This document shows positions 38,873 to 45,611 of a stretch of 45,611 nucleotides of DNA, one piece after another. The translations under genes were made by a program, and so were the position numbers. The stretch covers positions 1-45,611 of the forward strand of contig JACOTG010000139.1 in the NCBI GenBank assembly GCA_016178505.1, read 5' to 3'. This stretch comes from Planctomycetota bacterium (GTDB lineage: Bacteria > Planctomycetota > JACOTG01). The notes under the pieces were generated by a model. It saw only the letters and a list, made by a program, of their open reading frames with translations. It ran no database searches and was not told the DNA's origin. Position 1 is the stretch's first letter. Each line of letters begins with the position of its first letter.

Positions 38873-41032
38873 CTACGTTCGGTCGTCTATCGTGCTCGAT
38901 TCCTTGATCCCGATCGAACCGACCCACAGGTACGGATTCGGCTTCGTGGGATCGACGCGGTGCGCCGCGTCGTGCGGGCAGGCGTAGACGCAGCTCGGTT
39001 CCTTGTGCTCGGTGCATAGGTCGCACACGGTCGCCTTCCGAACCGTTCGACGCTCGCCCGTGAGCGGATCACGCTCCTCCGACGGAAACTCGTGCAAGTT
39101 GATGTTGCCGTACGGACAGTTCTCCGCGCACTTGTTGCAGCCGACGCACCAGTCCTCGATGACGATCTCGAGCGAATCGCGCCGCCGGATCGCGGTCACG
39201 GGGCACTCGGTCATGCACAGAGGATCGCGGCACGTGCGGCACGACGTGGCGACCAGATACTTGTCGTATCGCAGCCCGTCGCGGATGAGGCGCGTGACGC
39301 CCTGATGCGCCGACGCGCAGGCTTTGACGCACTCGTCGCAGCGCACGCATTTTTCGAGGTCGAGGATGAGGAGGCTTTGCGCCTCCATGAGCCCTTGTTC
39401 GAGATAGTCGTCGAGGAATTGCGACTGCGTGGCGAGCACGGCGGCGGCGTTCGCGTCGCGTCGACTTTGCGCCACGGCTTCGAGCCGCGCGCGAACCTCC
39501 GGAAAGCGAACGAGCAGCGTCTCGAAATCCTCCTTCGATACGCGAACGACCTCGACGTGATCGAGCGCCGAGCAGGTCGCCGAGCGCACGTCGTCGCCGA
39601 GGAGTCCCATCTCGCCGAAGAAGTTTCCGCGCGACAGGTACGCGCGCACCAGCTCGCCGCCCGGATACGACTGCGTCACCTTCACGTGTCCGAGGCGCAC
39701 GAGATAGAAGGCGTCGGCCGGATCGCCCTGGCGGCAGATGACGTCGCCGGCGGCGAAGCGCACGAGCTCGACGCGATCGCGCAGGTACTCGACGAACTCC
39801 GGCGGCAGATCGCGGAAGACATCGACGCTGCGAAGATGGTTGTCGAGCGATCGCTTTCGATAGGTCTCGTCGAGGCGCGCCTTGAACTGCCGGTTTTTCT
39901 GCAAGATCTGCAGCACGTTTCGGAGCATCTCGAGGACGACGCAGTCCTCGGCGGCGCGCACGGTCGCCGAGCGCGGGTTGAGGTTCATGCACGAGCCTTC
40001 GCCGAATAGCTCGCCCTTGCCGAGGACCGCTCGCGGGTTGTCGTACGCGAGGTCGATCGAGGCGTCGACGGGGACGAACCGCATCGTGTTCTCGCCGGGC
40101 CGTGCGTCCTGCTTGCGGCTCGCGAGCGAGCTGACCATTCGCCGGATCCAGCCGCGCCTCTCGGAGTGCGTCTTCACGTGAGTCAGCGGCACGCCGAGAT
40201 AGACCTCGACTTTTCCCTCGAGCACGTAGAACGCCGTCGATCCCGGCTCGCCTTCGCGGCAGATCAGCTCGCCCTTCTTGTAGCGACGCTTCACGACGCC
40301 GCCCGCGTTGCGCGTGAGGAACGCGCTCGAGACACCCGAGAAGACGTCGAACTCCATGAGCGCGTCGGCCGTCATCGGCTCGCCGACGGTCAGCTTCGTT
40401 CCGATTTGATGTGCCGCGGTCAGCGCGCCCGTGGGACACGAGACCAGGCATTCGCCGCAGTCGACGCAGCTCGATTTGCCCATCGGCAGGTTGTCGTCGA
40501 AGGAGATGCTCGCGGCGTAACCCTTTGCCATGCGGCCGATGACGTCGTTGTGCCGGATGTCGGTGCACGCGCGGACGCAGCGGTCGCAGAGAATGCATGC
40601 CGAGTGGTCGACCGCGATGTTCGGGTTCGAGAGGTCGAGCCCCTTCGACGTCGCTCGCGCGGGGAAGATCGGGTCGACGACTCCTTCGCGCTCGGCGAGG
40701 AGTTCCAGCTCGCAGTCGCCGAACTCGCGGTGACGCGCGCACGGGCGCGGATGGTCGGCGAGGAGCAGCTCGACGAGCGTGCGGCGCGCGCGATCGAGCC
40801 GATCGTTGTGGGTCGTGACGACCATGTTGTTCTCGGCCGCCCGGATGCACGACGCCGCGTAGACGCGCGCACCGACGTCGACGGCGCAAACGCGGCACAC
40901 CGCCGCGGGGTTCATGTTCGGTTGGTGGCAAAGGACCGGAATCGCGATGCCAACGGAACGCGCCGCTTCCCAGATCGTCGTGTTGTCGGGAACCGTGACG
41001 GGCTTCCCGTCGATCGTCAGCTGCACGCTCAT
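38873..41032 (-). CDS. Multi-cluster iron-sulfur protein with two cyclic-nucleotide-binding domains, 719 residues
   Basis: Domains in order: a NuoG/HoxU-like [2Fe-2S] domain (Cys35, 46, 49, 62); a His-Cys motif region (His94, Cys98, His101, Cys107); two [4Fe-4S] motifs (Cys146, 149, 152, 156 and Cys189, 192, 195, 199); two cNMP-binding domains (about 232-375 and 403-515) with phosphate-cassette motifs FGEGSCMNLNPRSATVRA and FGEMGLLGDDVRSATCSA; and a HybA/DMSO-reductase-B-like ferredoxin unit with four Cys groups starting at Cys562, 598, 629 and 670. In the second motif the third canonical Cys is His101. Its ATG overlaps the stop of the NuoE-NuoF fusion (ATGA), so the two should form a complex. 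Predicted role: electron transfer from NADH, with activity set by cAMP or a related nucleotide. No catalytic molybdenum or nickel subunit is present here. Confidence 0.88.
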   Translation of the reverse strand: MSVQLTIDGKPVTVPDNTTIWEAARSVGIAIPVLCHQPNMNPAAVCRVCAVDVGARVYAASCIRAAENNMVVTTHNDRLDRARRTLVELLLADHPRPCARHREFGDCELELLAEREGVVDPIFPARATSKGLDLSNPNIAVDHSACILCDRCVRACTDIRHNDVIGRMAKGYAASISFDDNLPMGKSSCVDCGECLVSCPTGALTAAHQIGTKLTVGEPMTADALMEFDVFSGVSSAFLTRNAGGVVKRRYKKGELICREGEPGSTAFYVLEGKVEVYLGVPLTHVKTHSERRGWIRRMVSSLASRKQDARPGENTMRFVPVDASIDLAYDNPRAVLGKGELFGEGSCMNLNPRSATVRAAEDCVVLEMLRNVLQILQKNRQFKARLDETYRKRSLDNHLRSVDVFRDLPPEFVEYLRDRVELVRFAAGDVICRQGDPADAFYLVRLGHVKVTQSYPGGELVRAYLSRGNFFGEMGLLGDDVRSATCSALDHVEVVRVSKEDFETLLVRFPEVRARLEAVAQSRRDANAAAVLATQSQFLDDYLEQGLMEAQSLLILDLEKCVRCDECVKACASAHQGVTRLIRDGLRYDKYLVATSCRTCRDPLCMTECPVTAIRRRDSLEIVIEDWCVGCNKCAENCPYGNINLHEFPSEERDPLTGERRTVRKATVCDLCTEHKEPSCVYACPHDAAHRVDPTKPNPYLWVGSIGIKESSTIDDRT

Positions 41033-42711
41033 GCGCCACCGCCTGTCGATGAGAAGCAGACGCCGGAGGGGCACGTGTGCCGCAGCACGTGATCGTCGAC
41101 TTCTTCCTTGAAATGCGTGATCACCGACGTGATCGGGTTCGCGACGACTTGTCCGAGCCCGCAGATCGAGGTCATGAGCATCGTGTCCGCGAGTCGATCG
41201 ATCGTCTCGAGATCTTCCGCGGCGCCGCGACCCTGTGCGATCCCCTGGAGGATCTCCACGAGCTTCGCGGAGCCGACGCGGCACGGAACGCACTTGCCGC
41301 ACGACTCGTTCCTGAAGAATCGAACCGCGCCGAGCGCGAGGTCGAGCATGCACGTGCCCTCGGCGACCGCGACGATGGCGGCCGATCCGAGCATCGATCC
41401 CACTTGCGCCATCGGCTTGAAGTCGAGCGGCGTGTGCGCGAGCTTCGCCGGGAGGAACCCGGACGACGCGCCCGAAGGCGAGAACGCCTTCAGCTTTCGA
41501 CCTCCCGTGATTCCGCCGGCTTGCTTCTCGAGCACGTCGATGGCGGGCGTCCCCATCGGGACCTCGTACACTCCGGGCCGATTCACGTGGCCGCTCACGC
41601 CGACGAACTTGAGGCCGGCGCCGCCGTTCACGCCTTGCGCCTTGAACCAGTCGGGCCCGTTCACGAGGATCGCCGGAACGTTCGAGAGCGTCTCGACGTT
41701 GTTGATGACCGTCGGCTTGTTCCACAGGCCGTGCGTCACGGGGAAGGGCGGCTTATTGCGCGGCTCACCGCGGCGACCTTCCATGGCTTCGAGGAGAGCG
41801 CTCTCCTCACCGCAGATGTAGCCGCCCGGGCTCACGAAGACTTCGAGGTGGAACGTCTTCTTGGATCCGAGTACGTCGTCGCCGAGGACGCCGAGCTTCT
41901 GAGCGCGAACGATCTCTTGTTCGAGCGCCTCGCGCTGCGGTTCGTACTCGTGGCGGATGTAGATGTAGCCCTGCCGCGCGCCCGTCGCGAGTCCGGCGAG
42001 CGCCATCCCCTCGACGAGGAGGTGGGGAAGGCGATGCATGATCTCGCGATCCTTGAACGTGCCGACCTCGCTCTCGTCGGCGTTGCACACGACGTACTTC
42101 TCGTCGCCGGGTGCGCCGCGAACGAACTCCCACTTCTTGCCCGTCGGAAATCCGGCGCCGCCCATGCCGACCAGGTTCGCGGCCTTGAGCTTCTCGACGA
42201 CGTCCTTGAGGCCGTCCGGAGTCGCGAGCGCTTTGCGCACGGCGCCGTAGTGCGGCTTCTCGAAGTACGGATCGGTGAGATAGCGCGCGGTCGTCGGCTC
42301 GGGGTCGTCGCCGTGGAGCGGTTGGCCGGCGATCGCCGAGCGGACGAGCCCAATGAACGCGTCCGTCTTCCGCCTCGCGAAGATGTGATCGTTGATCGAG
42401 ATCGCCGGCGCGCCGTCACATTGGCCGAGGCACGAGACCGGTCGGACGAGCACGCCGCCCTCGGGGTTCTCGCGAACCACGTCCTCGATGCGGCGCTGGA
42501 GAGCGGCGCATCCTTGGAGCGCGCACGGGAAGTCCGCGCACACTCCGATCTCGACGGGCGCCGGCGGCTTCAGTCGGAAATGCGGAAAGAAGCTCGCGAC
42601 GGCGTGGAGGTGGTAAACGGGGACGTTCAGGTGCTTCGAGAGGGCATGCAGTTCCTTGGAAGGGATGTATCCGAACTTCTCCTGAATGACGCGAAGCTCG
42701 CGGACCACCAT
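41029..42711 (-). CDS. NuoE-NuoF fusion: NADH-oxidising flavoprotein (HoxF/FdsB-like), 560 residues
   Basis: Residues about 1-130 are a thioredoxin-like [2Fe-2S] domain (NuoE type; Cys58, 63, 94, 98). About 150-560 is NuoF: FMN/NADH-binding GMGGAGFPTGKKW (182-194), NADESEVGTF (210-219), YICGEESALLEAMEG (298-312), and the [4Fe-4S] site Cys471, 474, 477, 517. NADH is oxidised at FMN and electrons go to Fe-S partners. The NuoE part lacks the usual N-terminal helices; no start codon lies upstream in frame before a stop at about 42781, so ATG 42711 is kept. Such fusions occur in NAD-linked hydrogenases, formate dehydrogenases and NADH-dependent electron-bifurcating enzymes. The next gene overlaps by four bases and carries the Fe-S chain. 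First gene of the operon; divergent from the GlcG-like gene. Confidence 0.9.
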   Translation of the reverse strand: MVVRELRVIQEKFGYIPSKELHALSKHLNVPVYHLHAVASFFPHFRLKPPAPVEIGVCADFPCALQGCAALQRRIEDVVRENPEGGVLVRPVSCLGQCDGAPAISINDHIFARRKTDAFIGLVRSAIAGQPLHGDDPEPTTARYLTDPYFEKPHYGAVRKALATPDGLKDVVEKLKAANLVGMGGAGFPTGKKWEFVRGAPGDEKYVVCNADESEVGTFKDREIMHRLPHLLVEGMALAGLATGARQGYIYIRHEYEPQREALEQEIVRAQKLGVLGDDVLGSKKTFHLEVFVSPGGYICGEESALLEAMEGRRGEPRNKPPFPVTHGLWNKPTVINNVETLSNVPAILVNGPDWFKAQGVNGGAGLKFVGVSGHVNRPGVYEVPMGTPAIDVLEKQAGGITGGRKLKAFSPSGASSGFLPAKLAHTPLDFKPMAQVGSMLGSAAIVAVAEGTCMLDLALGAVRFFRNESCGKCVPCRVGSAKLVEILQGIAQGRGAAEDLETIDRLADTMLMTSICGLGQVVANPITSVITHFKEEVDDHVLRHTCPSGVCFSSTGGGA

Positions 42712-42887
42712 CGATTCGTCGCCCGAGTCTGAGGAGCCCCCTATCTTTCGTGGATCGCGCCGGTGCGCAGGCCGACCCTTCTAGCGACGCGCGCCAAAAC
42801 CCGCAAGCGCAAACTTCGCGCGGAGTCGCGTCTAGTGAACGGGCGGGTCACATCGCTATACTGCGCCCCCATCGTTCAGGAGGACGG

Positions 42888-44918
42888 ATGCGAATGGAGA
42901 GAGTGTCGGGGTCGATCGGGCTGCGGGCCGCGGCTGGCGTTGCGCTGGCGTTCGGCATCGGGTTTTGCGGCGGACTATGGATCGTCGGATGCCAAGGCAA
43001 GACGTCGAGCGGCGTCGGCGAAGAGATCGCGGTCCCGACGACCGTCGTGTACCTGTCGCAGGCCGACGTCGAGGCGATCATCACGCAGGCCGTGACTCAG
43101 GCGGAAACGCTGCGCGTTCCCGTGGTGATCGCCGTCACCGACCGCGACGGCAACGTGCTCGGCGCGTTCCGGACGATCGACTATCGCGTCGAAGACGACC
43201 GTGCCTTCCCGCTTCCGCCACCCGATCCGAGCTGTCTTGCCGCGTCGTGCGTCCCCGATGGGAGTGGCCTGCCGTTCCCGCTCACCGACTTCTGCATGGC
43301 GCGGACGGCGGACGCGATCTCGAAGGCGGGAACGGCGTCCTACTTCCAGAGCAATGCGGAAGCCTTCACGACCCGGACGGCGCTGGCGATCGTGCAAGAC
43401 CACTTTCCCGCCGACATCCGCGGAACGCCCGGCGGTCCGCTCTATGGCGTTCAGTTCTCCAGTGTCGTCGGCACGGACATCAACCCGATCGCCAGGGACG
43501 CGATGAACCAGCCCGTCGGCGGCAGCATCACGGGATTCCTCGGGGGCGTGCCGCTCTTCAAGGAGCTGAACCCGGTCGGGGGAGTCGGCGTCGTCGGGTT
43601 TTCGTGCGACCCGAACGATGTCGAGCGAATCGCGCTCGCCGGCCAGGCCGGGTTCGAGCCGCAGTTCGCCATCCAAGCCGATCGCATCCTCATCGACGGG
43701 ATTCGTTTTCCGTACGTCGATTCCGCGCCGGTCGAAGACGGGCCGACGATGGACTTCGCGACGATCGACGGAATGCGAGGCGTCGTCGAGCCGTGCTTCC
43801 CGCTTCGCGACAGTCCGGGCCATCGCGCGTATCCGACGCGCACGCTTGGCGGCGTCACCGGCGAGGTCTACTGCGACTTTGCGGGTCAGCTCGTCGATCC
43901 GAACGATGCCAACAACTGCATCTTCAGGGACAGCCTCGATCCCGATCCGAACGATCCGAACGTGCCGGCGGACCTGCGTGCCGCCGCAATTCGCGTTGCC
44001 GACGTGGAGCGGATCATCGCCGGATCGGCCGAGCGCGCCAATCACACGCGCGCGGCGATTCGCCGTCCCATCGGCACTTCCGCCGCGGTGTTCATCACGG
44101 TGGTCGATCGCGGAGGCAACATCCTCGGCATCTTCCGCACGCCCGACGCCACGCTGTTCTCGCTCGACGTCGCGGTGCAAAAGGGCAGAACGTGCGCGTT
44201 CTTCTCGGACGACCAGGCCGCGTTCACGAGCCGTGCGATCGGGTTCATGTCGCAAGGCATCTTCCCGCCGGGGATCGACGGCGCGGCGGAGGGCCCGCTC
44301 TTCTTTCTCCAAACATGCGCCACCATCGCGTGCGCGGACACGTTCGATCCCAATGGCATGCCTCTTCAGGGCTGCCGCTGTGTGCCGGCGAATTGGCCGC
44401 TGTCATGCGGTGCTCCGCCACAGTCGTGCATGCCGGCGGTTCTGCCGTGCGGTCTCGATCAGTTCTCGACCCTCTTGAATCCGCTCCAGCGACCCATCCA
44501 CCTGACGCTCGACGACGGATCGAAGCGGAATCTCCAGAATAGCTTCACGATCTTTCCCGGCGGTGTTCCGCTCTATCGTAATGGTCATCTCGTCGGCGCG
44601 GTCGGAATCAGCGGTGACGGAGTCGACCAGGACGACATCATCTCGGATTCGGGCGCTACCGGTGGCGACATGCAGGCGCCGCGAACCGTCCGCTGCGACT
44701 TCCTGCCGGAGGCGGCGATCGTCGATCGGCTCGGCCGCGTCCTCGCGGCATTGCAAAACGCGCCTTCCGTCACCGATCCTTCGAGCGCCATGGATCCGAA
44801 CGCGATCGATCCGGGCGTCCAAGCGCAGGCCACGATGGCGATACAACGGCTCCAGGATCGCGGCATCCAGAACCTGCGACTTCCGTGGGTGAAGTTCCCG
44901 AGACATCCCGACACGTAG
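42888..44918 (+). CDS. Lipoprotein with duplicated GlcG/HbpS-like (haem-binding) domains, 676 residues
   Basis: The lipobox WIVG-Cys35 ends a hydrophobic signal. Two copies of a GlcG/HbpS-type domain are recognisable: VPVVIAVTDRDGNVLGAFRT (about residues 75-94) and SAAVFITVVDRGGNILGIFRT (second half), each followed by the region with AFTTRTALAIVQDHFP or AFTSRAIGFMSQGIFP and a glycine-rich FPGGVPLYRNGHLVGAVGIS-type end. A long linker with DPNDPN motifs sits between them. Small GlcG-like proteins are reported to bind haem or act in redox stress, but function is poorly defined; the fused, lipid-anchored form suggests an extracytoplasmic role. An AGGAGG (42878-42883) precedes ATG 42888; a second ATG at 42894 has better spacing. 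The aminotransferase gene follows 28 bases later. Confidence 0.8.
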   Translation: MRMERVSGSIGLRAAAGVALAFGIGFCGGLWIVGCQGKTSSGVGEEIAVPTTVVYLSQADVEAIITQAVTQAETLRVPVVIAVTDRDGNVLGAFRTIDYRVEDDRAFPLPPPDPSCLAASCVPDGSGLPFPLTDFCMARTADAISKAGTASYFQSNAEAFTTRTALAIVQDHFPADIRGTPGGPLYGVQFSSVVGTDINPIARDAMNQPVGGSITGFLGGVPLFKELNPVGGVGVVGFSCDPNDVERIALAGQAGFEPQFAIQADRILIDGIRFPYVDSAPVEDGPTMDFATIDGMRGVVEPCFPLRDSPGHRAYPTRTLGGVTGEVYCDFAGQLVDPNDANNCIFRDSLDPDPNDPNVPADLRAAAIRVADVERIIAGSAERANHTRAAIRRPIGTSAAVFITVVDRGGNILGIFRTPDATLFSLDVAVQKGRTCAFFSDDQAAFTSRAIGFMSQGIFPPGIDGAAEGPLFFLQTCATIACADTFDPNGMPLQGCRCVPANWPLSCGAPPQSCMPAVLPCGLDQFSTLLNPLQRPIHLTLDDGSKRNLQNSFTIFPGGVPLYRNGHLVGAVGISGDGVDQDDIISDSGATGGDMQAPRTVRCDFLPEAAIVDRLGRVLAALQNAPSVTDPSSAMDPNAIDPGVQAQATMAIQRLQDRGIQNLRLPWVKFPRHPDT

Positions 44919-44946
44919 CGGTCGCGACGCTTTGAAAGGTTCCGCC

Positions 44947-45611
44947 ATGCAGAATCGTCGTGAGTTCCTGGGCGCGATCGGTCTACCCGTCGTTGCCGCA
45001 GCGGGCGCCACGCTCGTTCCGGCTCGATTCGCGCGAGCGCTCGCCGCGGCGAACGCGTTGCCCGTCGCCGGCGGATCGCCCGAAGAAGTGGCGCGCGACG
45101 AGAGTTACTGGTTCGAAATCAGCCAGGCGTTCACCGTCGATCGAAGCCTGGTCAACCTCAACAATGGTGGCGTGAGCCCGTCGCCGCGGACCGTCCAGGA
45201 CGCGATGAAGCGCCACCTCGACTACTCGAACACGCTCCCCGCTTACACGATGTGGCAAGTGCTCGAGCCGCAGCGCGAGGGCGTGCGCGAGCGACTCGCG
45301 GAGCAGTTCGGCTGTGATACGGAAGAAGTCGCGATCACGCGCAACGCCTCGGAAAGCCTCCAGATCTGCCAACTCGGATTCGATTTCAAGGCGGGCGACG
45401 AGGTCCTCACGACGAACCAGGACTACCCGCGCATGATCACGACGTTCAAGCAGATGGAGCGTCGAAACGGAATCATGTTGAAGCAGTTCTCGATCCCAAC
45501 GCCGTGCGAGGATCCGGCGGCGATCGTGTCGGCGTTCGAGAAGAACATCACGCCGAAGACGAAGATGATCCTCATGTGCCACGTGATCAACCTCACGGGA
45601 CAGATCCTTCC
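44947..45611 (+). CDS. Tat-exported class V aminotransferase (isopenicillin-N-epimerase-like), truncated by window edge
   Basis: ATG 44947 follows a gaaagg ribosome element and opens MQNRREFLGAIG, a twin-arginine signal (Arg-Arg-x-Phe-Leu) with a hydrophobic core and an ARA cleavage site, so the folded, cofactor-loaded enzyme should be exported. The mature part starts like class V PLP enzymes of the isopenicillin-N epimerase/cysteine-desulfurase group (LVNLNNGGVSPSPRTVQ, ITRNASESLQICQLGFDFK, YPRMITTFKQM). The frame is still open at 45611, so the PLP-binding Lys lies outside the window and the substrate cannot be guessed. Exported class V aminotransferases are unusual. It lies 28 bases after the GlcG-like lipoprotein gene, so the two are probably co-transcribed. 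Confidence 0.82.
   Translation, partial: MQNRREFLGAIGLPVVAAAGATLVPARFARALAAANALPVAGGSPEEVARDESYWFEISQAFTVDRSLVNLNNGGVSPSPRTVQDAMKRHLDYSNTLPAYTMWQVLEPQREGVRERLAEQFGCDTEEVAITRNASESLQICQLGFDFKAGDEVLTTNQDYPRMITTFKQMERRNGIMLKQFSIPTPCEDPAAIVSAFEKNITPKTKMILMCHVINLTGQIL

Overview
The window is a GC-rich (roughly 60-65 % by eye), gene-dense bacterial chromosome segment with genes on both strands. The organism is Gram-negative in envelope: it encodes an outer-membrane beta-barrel, several lipoproteins with clear lipoboxes and secreted multiheme cytochromes. A Planctomycetota-like bacterium is my best guess. The reasons are a Ser/Thr kinase fused to a sulfatase-modifying-factor (SUMF1/FGE) domain, a fused transaldolase/phosphoglucose isomerase, LVIVD-repeat surface proteins and DPNDPN-type linkers. 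This is inference from gene content only; no rRNA or tRNA gene is present.

Layout. 1-5.0 kb: a CHASE2 adenylate cyclase cut by the window edge, followed by a genomic scar. The scar holds a BrnT toxin stub with its XRE antitoxin, a second decayed copy of the cyclase tail, transposase-like debris and small unknown genes. 5.0-13.0 kb: carbon metabolism, with a GH63-like glucosidase, a three-unit ~71 bp repeat, transketolase and a transaldolase-phosphoglucose isomerase fusion. 13.2-22.0 kb: signalling, with a class-II-like cyclic-nucleotide phosphodiesterase/metallo-beta-lactamase-fold protein, a huge kinase-SUMF1 receptor, a lipoprotein and an FHA-GAF-cyclase. 22.0-31.6 kb: a candidate electron conduit. 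Its parts are a pentaheme cytochrome, an outer-membrane barrel, a diheme-type cytochrome b and an anchored decaheme cytochrome in one leftward operon, and a divergent 1276-residue decaheme lipoprotein with a C-terminal LVIVD propeller. 31.6-35.5 kb: an accessory stretch with a hypothetical gene, a strong sigma70-type promoter, a Cys-rich small secreted protein and a carboxypeptidase-regulatory-like protein. 35.5-37.1 kb: a family 5 solute-binding lipoprotein. 37.4-42.7 kb: a three-gene leftward operon with a NuoE-NuoF fusion, a 719-residue iron-sulfur protein carrying two cyclic-nucleotide-binding domains, and an SthA-type transhydrogenase. 42.9-45.6 kb: a tandem GlcG-like lipoprotein and a Tat-exported class V aminotransferase cut by the right edge.

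How it may work together. Two threads run through the window. The first is cyclic nucleotide signalling: two class III cyclases, a candidate phosphodiesterase, and an Fe-S subunit with two cyclic-nucleotide-binding domains next to an NADH-oxidising flavoprotein. This suggests that NAD(H) electron flow is gated directly by cAMP or a related nucleotide. The second is electron export: quinol to cytochrome b, to membrane-anchored decaheme, to periplasmic pentaheme, to barrel plus surface decaheme-LVIVD lipoprotein. Both are inferences from domain content and gene order; the individual domain calls are much firmer than the system-level reading.
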